Positions 1 to 14,400 of a DNA stretch of 64,000 nt are shown here, piece after piece (positions within the stretch are counted from its first letter, which is position 1; each line of letters begins with the position of its first letter). The notes under the pieces are model-generated. The model made no database searches, was not told the origin of the DNA, and was given only the letters and a program-made list of their open reading frames with translations. This DNA is from Imbricaverruca yamaguchii (lineage: Eukaryota > Arthropoda > Thecostraca > Neoverrucidae). The stretch lies in the NCBI GenBank assembly GCA_034440575.1, contig JAOTOL010001640.1:3263501-3327500 (forward strand), written 5' to 3'. The position numbers were made by a program, and so were the translations under genes.

Positions 1-59
1 GGAATATCCCTAATCATAACCGTAATTATCGGTGCACCTGGTTCTTCCCCCTACCGCAG

Positions 60-391
60 ATGAGCCTGACCCCCGCTTCAGTGCCGCAGGTGTACCTGAC
101 TCCCCGCCGGTTCAGTGCCGCAGGTGTACCTGACCCTTCGCCCTCACCGCCCTCCCGGCCCCCAGGTGTACCTGACCCCGCCCCGGCCCCTCAGGTGTAC
201 CTGACCCCGCCCCGGCCCCTCGGGTGTACCTGACCCCGCCCCGGCCCCCTCAGGTGTACCTGACCCCGCCCCGGCCCCTCAGGTGTACCTGACCCCGCCC
301 CCCCGCCCCTGCCCCTCAGGTGTAACCCCCCTCGGGTGCCTGACCCCGCCCCGACCCCTCAGGTGTACCTGACCCCGCCCCATCCCCTCAG
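60..391. repeat. Minisatellite ending at the exon 1 splice acceptor (~30-bp unit)
   Basis: About nine tandem units of roughly 30 bp, GC-rich, each containing cccctcag followed by ggtgtacctg or a close variant. The last unit runs into the real acceptor (AG at 390-391), where the exon starts gtgtgtcac. Each unit therefore carries a copy of the acceptor AG and the first bases after it. Confidence 0.85.
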
Positions 392-536
392 GTGTGTCAC
401 AGCTCCGAGCCGGCCGTGGATGTCATCGGCCTGATCCACCGTAAGGAGTACATGTTCCGCGTGAAGGCGGTCAACAACATCGGAGAGTCGGAGCCGCTCA
501 CCACTGACTCCAGCATCATCGCCAAAAACGAGTGCG
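392..536 (+). CDS. unc-22/bt: Twitchin-like exon 1 of window: C-terminal half of Fn3-1
   Basis: Phase 0 in, phase 1 out (donor gtacgt at 537). Shows the Fn3 F-strand motif KEYMFRVKAVN and the G-strand end ESEPLTTDSSIIAKN. The N-terminal half of this Fn3 must lie in an exon before the window. The acceptor is the last of an array of repeated acceptors. Confidence 0.9.
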
Positions 537-1425
537 GTACGTGGCACTGGGTCGTCAGCTAGTTACTATGTCGTAACATTTCATGCGAGGTGGCACGTCT
601 ATGCCGTGACCACCATTTCGCAGCAAGCTGCAGAGGACCTGTAGTGGTGCAATGTTATGAGAACCAATGTGTTTCTGCTATTGGAACACTGGCGATTTTG
701 AATTGTGTGAGCAGTAATGAGCACACTTAGTTGGACGTTCGAAGCTTTGCTGCCATAAATTGTATTGTTCGGCAGTGTTGTTCAGCTCTTCCAAGGAGCT
801 TCCATTACTTGTACTCTGGTCCGGCCATCATATCTGACTCGAAAATGAACACATTTAACGGATTACTGTTGATCGTTTGAATTGACAATTGTTTGCGGTT
901 GAACCTGGAATAATGGCTAATGGATGATTGTCGTTGGCAGACAAATGTACACCACTGATTGCCTTCGGCATACTGGAAGTCCGCTGTTGTCCTTCTGCTG
1001 CTAAGCGACTAGTGACTCGCGTGTGGGCTGATGACTGACCATTGTCGGCTGGTGACCTGGTGACCGTTCACAGACGAGCCGGACGCGCCGGGTCGACCAA
1101 AGGTCACCGACTGGGACCGAGACTTTGTGGAGCTGGAGTGGGCCAAGCCGAAGAATGACGGCGGCTCCCCCATCACCGGCTACATCATACAGAAGAAGGA
1201 GCGCGGGTCTCCCATCTGGCAGAACGCCGCCAAATTGCCGGGTGACAAGACCAAGGTATGATGGAGATGGACACTCCTCACTATGGAGCTCTAATCATTA
1301 GTGTGTGTTGTGTTTATATGTGGTGAAGTGAAGCAATTAACTCAACTGACTGGTGCCAAATTAAATGTAGTGGCAGTTCAGTGTTTACCGGCATGTAAAC
1401 GTAAATTTATAATGAAGCATTTACT

Positions 1426-1469
<44 letters not shown>

Positions 1470-1907
1470 GTGTGTGTATATGTATATATACATGTGTGTG
1501 TGTGTGCGTGCATGTATGTATATATGTGTATGTATGTACGTATGCATATATGTATATATGTGTATATTTATTCATCCATGTTGCCAGTGAGCCACCATTT
1601 GGGGCGATGTGTCACCAGCGTGCCGCCATTTGCCGCCAGGGCGTGGCGCCTGACCTGACCGAGGGCCAGGAGTACGAGTTCAGGGTGATCGCCGTGAACA
1701 AGGCCGGACCCGGGGAGCCGAGCGAGCCCTCCGAAATGGTCATGGCGCGGCCCAGGAGACGTGAGTGGCACAGGGGACAGCACCGGCAGTGGGCCGGCCA
1801 CACAGCTGCACGGAGACGGCATGTCGCGCCAAGCCGATGTCATGCCGATGTCCCATTGTCATTAGCACCTGTTGCCATACCTCGTGAAAGCAAGTCCCGT
1901 GTGTGTG

Positions 1908-1965
<58 letters not shown>

Positions 1966-2014
1966 TGTGTGTGTGTGTGTGTGCGTGTGTGTGTGTATGT
2001 GTGTGTGTGTGATG

Positions 2015-2056
<42 letters not shown>

Positions 2057-5000
2057 TGTGTGTGTGTATGTGTGTGTGTGTGTATGTGTGTGCCAGTCGG
2101 GGGTGGTGTCCGTGCTATCTGACGTCACACTTCGCTGTGTTGTCATCCGAGCTCCGTGAATACGCGGCGTGGAGTACACGAGTACACGAGTACACGACAT
2201 GGAGTACACGAGTGCACGGCAGGAGAGCAAGTGGTGAGGCCGGTTATCTGGTGTCGGCCCTGTGCCGATCGGAGGTGCAGATGTGACGCCCACGTTACGC
2301 TGACGTTCCGCAGTGGCGCCCAAGATCAAGACGCCCATGACCGAGGTGCGCATCCAGGCCGGACAGATCCTGCACATTGACATCTACTATGTGGGCGAGC
2401 CGGAGCCGACAGTGGAGTGGCAGGTCAACGGCCAGCCGCTGTCACTAACTGACAGGTCAGTGCGGGTCAATGTGTCACAGGTCAATGGTCAGCCGCTGTC
2501 ACTAACTGACAGGTCAGTACAGGTCAACGGCCAGCCGCTGTCACTAACCGACAGGTCAGTGCGGGTCAATGTGTACAGGTCAGTGGTCAGCCGCGTCACT
2601 AACTGACAGGTCAGTACAGGTCACGGCCGCCGCGTCACTAACCGAGGTCGTGCGGGTCATGTGCCACAGGTCAATGGGCAGCCGCTGTCTGCTGACGGTC
2701 GTGCAGATCGCGGTTGTCGCTGTCACTAACTGACAGGTCAGTGCAGATCAACGGTCAGGCGTTGTCAGTAACCGACAAGTCGATGCAGGTCAGTGTCACA
2801 GGTCAACGGTCAGGCGTTGTCACTAATTGACAGGTCACGGTGTCGCAGGTCATTTTGCCAGGTCAACGGTCAGCCACTGCTACTAACCGACAGGTCAGTG
2901 TAGGTCACGGTGTCATGTCATGGTGTCAAGTCAACCTTCCAGCCGCTGCTACGACCCACAGGTTAGGCCACAGCGCCATTTCAACGGGCCAGTCGTTCTT
3001 ACTGGCCTATCAATGCAGGTCACAGTGTCAAGTTAACAGGTCAACCGTTCTTGCTGCCGCCGTTCATCTGCAAGACAATGCAGATTACAGAATCGGATCA
3101 GCCGGTGAGCGTATCTGACTGGCCAATAGGTCAGCGTAGATCAAGCCGACATACGGAACTAATATTTGGCACTGAATTATGGACATCTACATGGTATACT
3201 GTGATAATTTCTGGCATTGCTTCTGTAAGCAAGCTTTGCGAACATTCCTTCAGCGAACATTAATGTTGGTCAGGTTATCGGGTCAGATGTATTGGTAAAA
3301 TATTCCTTGCCGGCTCCCACGGTCGCGTCTTTCCGTAATTAACTTAGAAAGTCGTATAAAACGGACTGATGGCAATGGTGGACACGAAAACGAACCACTA
3401 ATTGCTTGACTGCCGGACTGTGAGCTAATTACGGCCGACAGCCAAGTCCAAGCGATTGTATTTCCATGTATTTATTATGACAAACGTGTTCGTCCCAATC
3501 CCCCTGGATCGTCATCCCTTCTAAATCTCAATATTGTTATGCACAACCTTTAGCTACTTTTACTTTTTGTGCTCAGAACTACAGAATTCTTTAAGTCCAT
3601 ATTTAAAAAATCATATTTTCCATCCAGTGTTGTCTCTCAAGTACTGGGAATCGTTATTCAAGGAAAGAGTGTATGGGGTATTTCCCTGAACTTTGCGTAA
3701 AGGAATGTCCCCGAATATCATAGCTTACCAGTAATTTCGCACCATAGCCCTTCACCGACCCGCCGGTTCTCGAAGTCAATAAGGGATATGGTGAATGTGG
3801 TGTGGGCTTCGTTTTTGGGCTGATGAAGGGTGGACATGCTTAAGCAAGACTTATGTGATGCAAGTGGATGTAAGAACGGATCAAAGTGGTGAATTGGGTG
3901 ACCGCCTTGGGACCTTGAGGTCTGAAGAACTCTCTCCTGGAGGTGGGGCGCCCCTCCAGGATGCCCGATTGTATCCCTCCCCCACCTTAAGTTTTTTTTT
4001 CAGCCGAAGGCATCCCTCCAGGACCACCCCAGTGCACTCCCTCCCCATCCTGAAGTGGTCTTGACCAGTGGCCTCCTCTGGGAAAATAGCGCTCCCTGAA
4101 AATTGCCTCCTCCTTGAAAAAAAAATATTAAATAGGTAAGCGTATCGCGCCTGAGATTGCCTTAGTTTTTCTTTCATACTTGAACACGAGTGGCTGTAGA
4201 ACGCAAAAGCCAATGCCTCTGTTATTGGTACGCACGGAGTCACGTCCGCTGACGTCAGCACTTCTCCCGTCCGTCCGGCTCTCCCGACGACGCCTGATGC
4301 AGGCACGTGTGATGTGACGTCAGCGTTCATCTGCCGGTGATGTCGTCACGGTGACACGGCGCGTTCGCAGGACTACAATGACCGCCACCAACCACCACAC
4401 GGTCATCCACTCGGTGAACGCTCAGCGCAACCGAGCCGGCACCTACCGACTCCGCCTGGAGAACGAGTCCGGCACGGACGAAGGTAGGTGGCCAACTGTG
4501 TGGACAGCCCTCGTGACCGCCGGTGTGTCGGGCGTGCTGCTCAGCCTTCACACCGACTCTGGCTGACGCGTAATCACATGACATGCTTAGTGTTATATAG
4601 CACAGTACTGGACCTCTTGGCTCTGCCTGGAGCGTAATCCCCATGACACTTGTGGTAGCCTTTTATGTTACTCAACCGAAGTAGGCTTGGTCTGTCCATC
4701 AGCGATAGTCGCCGTCTGTTCCGCACCACAAGCAGTGCCCGTCTGTTTCCAACCAGCAGTAGCCTCTGTCTTGTGTCCATCAGCAGTAGTCGCCGTCTGT
4801 TCCCCACCATAGGTAGTCTGTCGCCCACCCACCAGCGAAGTCTGCAGAGCTCCAACATCAGCTGCTGACACGAGTGACTGTCGGCAGGCACCATAAACGT
4901 GGTCGTGCTGGATGCACCTGGCGCGCCCGAGGGTCCTCTCGAGTACGACGAGGTCACCGCCAACAGCGTCACCCTCTCGTGGAAGCCACCCACGGACGAC

Positions 5001-8000
5001 GGAGGTAGTCCGCTGACGTGAGTACCGCCTGCTCCCCCGGCGGTGGCCCCGACACCCTCCGCTCCCACCGCCGCTCTCCCGGCGGGTGGCTGCTATAGAA
5101 GAGGCTGGGGCTAACTGGAATAACAGACCGGACACATTCCGTTCCCACTTTCGTCCTCCCGGTAAGGGTGCTGCTACGGAAGAACGTGAGGCCAGTTGAA
5201 ACATCTCGTTTGGCAGCTGCGACCGTAGCCGCACAAGCACAAAATGGCGCACGTGCATGTGGTGAATAAGTGTACTACATTGACGTAAGCCTGTGCAACT
5301 GATCGGCTAAGCATATGCTCTTTGTGCAGCTGATCGGCTAAGCATGTACTCTGTATGCAGCTGATCGGCTAAGCATGTACTCTGTATGCAGCTGATCGGC
5401 TAAGCATGTACTCTGTATGCAGCTGATCGGCTAAGCATGTACTCTTTATACAGCTGATCGGCTAAGTTGATCAGCTTTTAAAAGGTGTATTGCCTTCGAA
5501 AGCGATATTGAGTTTGTTGTTGCGCTGGCATTTTTCTGGGCTAATTTTGGTGCAGCTGATGATATATGGTGACTTTAAGACGGCTGGTTTTGAATGGTGT
5601 TGGTGTTGCCTACTGCAATGTGTGTTTCACTTCAGCTTATTTTTTCGAACAACAATTCGGATGATGGATATGCATGTAAACGTCTTCACCAGTGTAGTTC
5701 GCGGCGACCCTTGGCCTTGTCTTTCTGCACACTGGTATTGCTGGTCAACGAAGTGATCGACATTTATTCCAACGACCACCGTTTTGTGCAGTGGCTTGCC
5801 ACAAACCCCCCACCTCTGTCTATGTGTCCATGCCATGGGTCATCACCGCTATTGGTACAACCACAGCTGGGGCCACGTCGACGACTGACGCGGTGTCTGT
5901 ATCCGACGTCCCGCTGCGTCGGACACAGCCGCCGGCTCCCTGTCGCCTGACCCGCCTCGACCCTCGCCCACAGTGGCTACATCATCGAGAAGCGCGACAA
6001 GTCGCACGGCGGCGGCTGGGTGCCGGCCGTCCAGTACGTCGACCCCAAGGACACGCACGCGCTGGTGCCGCGCCTGCTGGAGGGCACCGAGTACGAGTTC
6101 CGCGTGCGCGCGCAGAATCTGCAGGGCGTGTCCGAGCCGCTCACCACGGACAAGTCGGTCGTCGCCAAAAATTCGTTCGGTGCGTTTGTTGTATGTGTGG
6201 GGAAGTTGCATTCACGTACACGGATGTATGTGCACACTGAAGCGATCTGATGGAGTTTGGTTGCATAATACAGGTATCATGAACTCATGTTCGATTTTTG
6301 TATGTGTTTTTGTTTCTCTTTGGTTACTGGTCCACATAATGTTCTTGCATCATTCCGGATTGCGTGTTCATCATCACAAGATTCGGACCATCGTTGGTGC
6401 ACCGTGTATTATGTGAATTTCTCGTTGTATTTTAAGCGCACAAATATTTTGTCTTGCACAGTGTTTGCCGAGTCCTATATTTGTGTGATCCGACCGTGAA
6501 CCGGCCGTGTGACCTCAGGCACGCCGGGCCGACCTGGCCGGCCGGAGGCCGTGGACGCTGACCGCGACTTCATCAAGCTCAAGTGGGAGGCGCCACGCTC
6601 CAACGGCGGCAGCAAGATCACCGGCTACGACGTGGAGCGGCGCGAGCACATGACCGGCAGATGGCAGCCGGTCAGCGGCCGACCGGTACCGGTGAGTGTC
6701 CTCTGTCAGCCGGTCAGCCGGTCAGCGGCCGGTACCGGTGCCGGTGAGTGTGGCTTGTCAACCCGGCAGCCGGGCTGTCAGCGTCAGCCTGTCCTCTGTC
6801 GCCAGCGGCATGCCGGTGCCGGTGAGTGGTATCTCCTGTCAGCCTGTCCCCTGGTGTCGGCTATCTGGTGAATACGGTCTCTTCGATCTGGTCATGGGAG
6901 TCTCGATGGTCTGGTGACGGGTGTTAGGGGTCTAGTGACGTGTGTTACGGGTCTGGTGATGGAAGTATCGGTGGTCTGGTGATGGGTGTTATGGGTCTGG
7001 TGATGGGAGTCTCGGTGGTCTGATGACGGATGTTAGGGGTCTAGTGACGTGTGTTAGGGGTCTGGTGATGGAAGTATCGGTGGTCTGGTGATGGGTGTTA
7101 TGGGTCTGGTGATGGGAGTCTCGGTGGTCTGATGACGGATGTTAGGGTCTAGTGACGTGTGTTAGGGGTCTGGTGATGGAAGTATCGGTGGTCTGATGAC
7201 GAGTGTTAGGGGTCTAGTGACGTGTGTTAGGGGTCTGGTGATGGAAGTATCGGTGGTCTGGTGATGGGTGTTATGGGTCTGGTGATGGGAGTCTCGGTGG
7301 TCTGATGACGGATGTTAGGGGTCTAGTGACGTGTGTTAGGGGTCTGGTGATGGAAGTATCGGTGGTCTGATGACGGGTGTTAGGGGTCTGGTGACGTGTG
7401 TTAGGGGTCTGGTGATGGAAGTATCGGTGGTCTGGTGATGGGTGTTATGGGTCTGGTGATGGGAGTCTCGGTGGTCTGATGACGGATGTTAGGGGTCTAG
7501 TGACGTGTGTTAGGGGTCTGGTGATGGAAGTATCGGTGGTCTGATGACGGGTGTTAGGGGTCTAGTGACGTGTGTTAGGGGTCTGGTGATGGAAGTATCG
7601 GTGGTCTGATGACGGGTGTTAGGGGTCTAGTGACGTGTGTTAGGGGTCTGGTGATGGAAGTATCGGTGGTCTGGTGATGGGTGTTATGGGTCTGGTGATG
7701 GGAGTCTCGGTGGTCTGATGACGGATGTTAGGGGTCTAGTGACGTGTGTTAGGGGTCTGGTGATGGAAGTATCGGTGGTCTGATGACGGGTGTTAGGGGT
7801 CTGGTGATGGAAGTATCGGTGGTCTGGTGACGGGTGTTAGGGGTCTGGTGATGGGAGTATCGGTGGTCTGGTGATGGGTGTTAGGGGTCTGGTGATGGAA
7901 GTATCGGTGGTCTGATGACGGGTGTTAGGGGTCTGGTGATGGAAGTCTCGGTGGTCTGGTGACGGGTGTTAGGGGTCTGGTGATGGGTGTCAGGGGTCTG

Positions 8001-8375
8001 GTGATGGAAGTCTCGGTGGTCTGGTGACGGGTGTTAGGGGTCTGATGATGGAAGTTGCAGGGGTCTGGTGCCGGGTGTCACCGATGTCCGTTGGCTGGTG
8101 TCTCTGTGGTCTGATGACGGCGGTCTGACGACCCGTTTGTCGGGGACGACACGTAACGTTGGGGTCTGATGAACCTATCTATATGCCGTTATTAATACCC
8201 ACACATTTGACGCATATAGTGCTGCCACCCACGCCTGTGATCCTTCCAAGTATTGTCACCCACCGTTCTGCCATCGCCCAGTGCTGATACCAACAACTTT
8301 GACACAACACAGAAGTGGCTCTATCCTGTACTGTGCAGTGCTCACATTTCCCCATGTGGCACAACCCGACATTGT

Positions 8376-8457
<82 letters not shown>

Positions 8458-11400
8458 GTCGTTGATGGTTCCCAATGATGCCACCCATCCCTGTGACGTT
8501 GCCCGGCACCGATCGCCACCGCGTCGCACCGATACGCCGGCCAGGACCGCCGCTGACAGTGTTGGACGCCCACAGAGCACCGAGTTCGTCGACACGTCCG
8601 TGCTGGAGTTCCGCCAGTACGAGTACCGCGTGACGGCCATCAACGCCGCCGGCCACGGCAGTCCCTCTGACCCGTCACTCACCGTCACCGCCAAACCGAT
8701 GAAAGGTCAGTGGAGGACCGTCACTCACCGTCACCGCCAAACCGATGAAAGGTCAGTGGAGGACCGTCACTCACCGTCACCGCCAAACCGATGAAAGGTC
8801 AGTGGAGGACCGTCACTCACCGTCACGGCCAAACCGATGAAAGGTCAGTGGAGGACCGTCACTCACCGTCACCGCCAAACCGATGAAAGGTCAGTGGAGG
8901 ACCGTCACCTACCGTCACCGCCAAACCGATGAAAGGTCAGTAGAGGACCGTCACCTACCGTCACCGCCAAACCCATGAAAGGTCAGTGGAGGACCGTCAC
9001 TCACCGTCACCGCCAAACCGATGAAAGGTCAGTGGAGGACCGTCACTCACCGTCACCGCCAAACCGATGAAAGGTCAGTGGAGGACCGTCACTCACCGTC
9101 ACCGCCAAACCGATGAAAGGTCAGTGGAGGACCGTCACTCACCGTCACCGCCAAACCCATGAAAGGTCAGTGGAGGACCGTCACTCATCGTCACCGCCAA
9201 GCCCATGAAAGGTCAGTGGAGGACCGTTACTCACCGTCACCGCCAAACCGATGAAAGGTCAGTCGAGGACCGTCACTCACCGTCACGGCCAAACCGATGA
9301 AAGGTCAGTACAGGACCGTCACTCATCGTCACCGCCAAGCCCATGAAAGGTCAGTGGAGGACCGTCACCTACCATCACCGCCAAACCCATGAAAGGTCAG
9401 TAGAGGACCGTCACCTACCATCACCGCCAAACCTATGAAAAGTCAGTAGATGACCGTCACTTACCATCACCGCCAAACCGATGAAAGGTCAGTGGAGGCT
9501 CATCACTTACAGTCACCGCCAAACCGATGAAAGGTCAGTGGAGGACCGTCACTTACCATCACCGCCAAACCGATGAAAGGTCAGTGGAGGCTCATCACTT
9601 ACAGTCACAGCCAAACACATGAAAGGCCAGTGGAGGCTCATCCAAAGCTGAGACTGCCTCTTCCTGAGCCCGGTTCTGGGTATCTCGTTCTGGCTGTATC
9701 AAAGTTCTGGAAGGTCTTGGCAACATACCATGTTTTGTTTACCTTGTCCTTTGGAGGCATAGGGCATTCGATATGACCTGCAGCGCAGAGTGATTCGAGA
9801 GGGGTGCAGAATGTGAGCTCATGCAGCACAGCCTCATCCTGGCACCATTCACTTAAAGTGTCCATGCCCGGGTACTTTTGATGGCAGACTATTGGTTCAC
9901 CGGTTGCATTTGTACTTGCAGTTGGAAATTAGGGGGCCCCATTGAAATAAATTCACGTGCCTGACGGTCACATGCTGCTCCCCACTTGGCCAACCACACC
10001 GCCAGGATCTGATTCCCTGTCGAATGTACGCTTTCGAAGCATTTCGGATGGGTGTGCTGTTTGATGCATCTCCGCTGAAGGTCATATACTGAGCCCATGG
10101 CTGCCTTCCCCGTCAATTTCACGTAGCGTCTCCTGTGGCTACCATGAGTGAAACGATTCCTAAACCAAAGAATGGTTTGCACATGCAACCGCATCTTCAT
10201 TCTTACCGATCTCGGGTCATGCCCTAGCTCTCGGTTCTGTAGAATCACCAAGCCGAACTTGACTCCATGGGCGCAAAATGACCCTAGATGTCGACGAGCC
10301 CCTAAACTCCAATCCACCACCACTACCGAACTTGACTCCCTAATCTTGCTCCATGCGGCAGAGCCTCCCAAGCTGAACCTGGACGGCATCTTGGGCCGCA
10401 AGATCCGCGTGCGCGCCGGGGAGCCGATCGACATCCGTGTTCCCATCAGTGGCGCGCCCGTGCCAGAGGTGGAGTGGTCCCGCGAGGGCAAGAAGATGGT
10501 GCCGGGAGGCCGCGCAGAGGTGAGCAGGCACTCTCGCCCATCCGCCGGCACTTGCAGGGCGGGCTGGCGATGTGTGGAGATCACTGGAGACTTGTGTGTG
10601 TGGGAGGGGAATAAGAGTTGTTCCGACGTGAGGCGAGTAGTCTGGGCTAGCATGGGAGTGAGAGAGCGAACTTATGATGTGAATGTATGTATGTATATTT
10701 GCATATGCATACAAAACATCAGCATTATGCATGTAACTTGATTTATTTCCTCCACTGTAATTTATGTATTTTGTTGCACAGAACACCCATGAGAACAAGG
10801 CACATCGAGGATATTCTTGTATTCGCAATGATGAGGTAACTGTAAACTGTACCGTTAAACTTTGCCAGGTGGTTGCGTTGCGTTATTGCGAACAGCACAA
10901 AGGGGGTTCCGGGTAGGACGTGGCAGCATTGAACGTTGTGAGATGTAGGGTGGGACACAAAAGGAGAAAGCTAAGTCGTGGTGCTGGGCTCATGTTCTGG
11001 CCAAGCGGCACGTTCTTGTGTGAGACGTGAGACGTGTGAGCTCAGTGCAAGATGATAAAACAAGATGATATAATGGTGCTTATGTATGTTCCACCGTTTC
11101 TGCCTTCGCACACCTTCGTTAGATCGTTCGGCTTTCACGCCATCGATGGTACGGAAGTTCTAGCATTTGTCGAAGCAGGTGGTCGTAATTTTGTGTCGTT
11201 TTTATTTTCGCTCATAAATCATATCTCAGTTATTCCCACCACAAAAAAAGAGTGTGGAGCACAGGTTGCGTTTGGAAATTTGGTGATGTTTGTACGAACA
11301 GTTGTGATCACATATGTGCAGATGCAGATGTGGTTTCTGTACAGCAGAATGCAGCTTTATCGATTCAGACTACAATAAAACGGCGGTCAATATGCAGCCT

Positions 11401-14400
11401 GGCTTTCTAGAGTGAGCATCAATCATACCGAAGCATTTCAGAATATATTGAAATGCACTGCGCCATAGTGTTTCTCGGTTGGTCCATTGATATCTTTGGC
11501 GACATCGACTGCATGTTCCGCTGGTCACCAGTTGACCGGACTGTCTCTGAGTGGCATATTCTGGGCAGATGAAAACATCGCCCGAGTACACCACCTTCCA
11601 CATCCCCAAGTCGGTGCGCGAGGACGCCGGCAAGTACACCATCACGGCCACCAATCCGTTCGGCTCCGACTCCGGAGACGTGGAAGTGATCGTGGTGGAC
11701 AAGCCGGGCGCGCCGCGCGGTCCGCTCTCCTACGACCAGGTCACCAGCAGCCAGATCACTATGTCCTGGCAGCCGCCCGACGACTGCGGCGGCTGTGACA
11801 TCACCGGTGAGTGGGCCCTACGGCCAGGTCACTAGGTCACCAGCAGTCAGGTCATCATGTCGTGACCATGGTCACAGGCCAGCCGCGTCATCACCGGCGG
11901 CGTCTGTTCGTTTATTGGGTGGTTCACGACGCACTTTATGCGCATTCACGGCTGATGGCGCCGCCCACACTGTTTCGCCGGTGAGCCACGGGATTGGGAA
12001 ATGTCCTGGGCGGTGCTAGTGTCGAACCCGGGACCTTTGGTACCCGTAGCCCGACACCTTAACCACTCCCCGCCCCACCGGTGGCGTCTCAGCGACCGTC
12101 ATGCATGCCATCTGAAGCACGCGGACCACTACCTAATGCATGCCAGACTGCTTTGGATGGAACTGAGGTACTCCCAGTTATTCTGCTATCCACCAAAGGG
12201 CGAACATGTGACGCGGACGACCTACGGTGACGTGTGTTGATCTGTGTGGCAGGCTGCCAGGTGCAGTCGACCTCTGCTGACGTGTGTTGATCTGTGTGGC
12301 AGGCTACCAGGTGGAGATGGCCGACGCCGGCTCGGACCACTTCCGGCCGGTGCCCGGCTTCATTCCCAGCCCGCTGTTCACCGTCAAGGGTCTTCAGGAG
12401 GGCAAGCAGTACGTGTTCCGCGTGCGGGCCGAGAACATGTACGGCCTGTCGGAACCTCTCGCCGGCAAACAGGTCAGCGGGTCGGCTCGCCGTGCCCTGG
12501 GCGGGTGAGGGCACCCCTGCACTGATGACGGTGACGGATCCCTGGGCGGTCGGGGTACCCCGTGTTAATGACGGTGACGGATATCTCGATGAAGCAGGTC
12601 GGTTAGGTTGTTACCGGTGCACGGACATCACCCGGCATTGCACCGCGCCAGTGTCACTATATGATACTTTTAATCTGTGTGGCGTATTCTGTTGACTACA
12701 TGAGATGCACATGAGATGTTGATCAGAAGATTTGGAAATATCGACTTCAATATTGATATAGCACCCAAACCTCTTGAATTGTTCCGGGATAAAATTTCAT
12801 ACGAAATCGAACTGCGGGACCAAACCCATCTTAGGGTATCGGTATATCCAATAATAAGCAGCCTGAAGTAACTCAGTGACCAGAGACTCAAACTCAAACG
12901 TGAATGACCTCAGGTCGCCTTTTAAACTGAATCACTCAAGGTTACTCTATTAATCGTGTATTCGAATATATCCAGCGTAAGACGCCAAGCTGCCAGTGAT
13001 CAAGCTCTTGTTGCAAACCACCTCCAAAAAGATGTGTCTTTAGGTGTCATGCCACCTTAGTCTAACATAACCTATGATTTTCACTTAGTGTTTGTGTCAA
13101 GAAGATGCTCCAGAAGCTGCAGCAAAAAGGAAAGCCCGTCTCTCAGTCCCACGATGGCCTTGAACAGAACTCCGCAGACTTGCACAATCCCATAGCCCCC
13201 AGCCCCGCCGCCCTGTCAAGTCACTGCATCATATGTGATATTTTTATCGAGTCGCTCACTTGTCTCGGTTTTCGGTTTGGTAAGGAAATGAGCAGGCTGG
13301 CACCTTTGTGTGATTTCTTGCGACTAGCTTGTCTGAGACGCTCCGATGGTGATTCACAGTGCGGATGAATAACCCAACCATGACCTGTCGCTCAGGTCAC
13401 GGCGAAGAATCCGTTCGACACGCCGGACGCCCCCGGTCAGCCTCTGGTGACCTCGTACACTCCGAGCAGTGTCAGTCTCAGCTGGACGCCGCCGGAGTTC
13501 AACGGAGGAAACCCTATCTCAGGTGGGTACACCGTGGGAGACCCTGGAAATGAGAGTACAATGTAGGAAACCTTGTCTCGGGTGGGTGCACCGAAGGGAA
13601 CCCTGGAAATGTGAGTACAAACCCTGTCTCAGGTGGGTGCACCGTAGGAGACCCTGGAAATGAGAGTACAATGTAGGAAACATTGTCTCGGGTGGGTGCA
13701 CCGAAGGGAACCCTGGCAATCTGAGCACAATCCCTGTCTCAGGTGGGTACACCGATGGAGACCCTAAGGATGTGAGTACATTGGGAGAAACATTGCTCCA
13801 GATAGGTGCAATGGAAGGAAATCCGTCTTGCCGCAAACTTTAGCACAGCTATCAGAGAACACGAACTCAAATCCATAAGCAAAAACATGGTGTCACTGAA
13901 GTATGGCATGCTTTAGTGGCACTGTGATGACTGCCGCACTCTGTCAAATTCCACCTTTGATTTAAGTACACACTTCAACAGTGTGTGGCAGTGGTGGTCA
14001 ACTTTTGTTGTCGGTAATTACGGGTGCGTTTTATCGGCATTGACGTCACTTCTAACGTTTGTTTATTGTTCATTGGTTGGTTCACGACACACTTTATGCA
14101 CATTCACGGATAATGGCGCCGCCCACACTGTTTCGCCGGTGGGCCGCGGGATTGGGAAAGTCCTGAGTGGCGCTAGAGTCGAACCTGGGACCTTTGGTAC
14201 CCATAGCCCGACACCTTAACCACTCGGCCATCCCCGCCCCGTCACTTCTAACGGTACTGCAAATATTTTCGTTCTACAAATATCAACTGCATGTCCTCAC
14301 AAGGCATTGTCCGATAGCAGGCTGCGTCACAGGCACGGCGGCAGCGGCACAGTTTCTGATCTCCACACTCTGATGTGTGGCCGTGTCGCCAGGTTACCTG

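Noticed and set aside
1301..2286. Long frames encoding Cys/Val or His/Thr repeats in the GT microsatellite
   Set aside because: They are dinucleotide repeats read in frame and cross a clear intron.
8660..9645. CRISPR-like array
   Set aside because: Units are contiguous without unique spacers, in a eukaryotic gene, and derive from exon 9.
9889..10653. 254-codon reverse-strand frame
   Set aside because: Overlaps Ig2 exon 10 on the opposite strand; no recognisable domain and no supporting splice structure.
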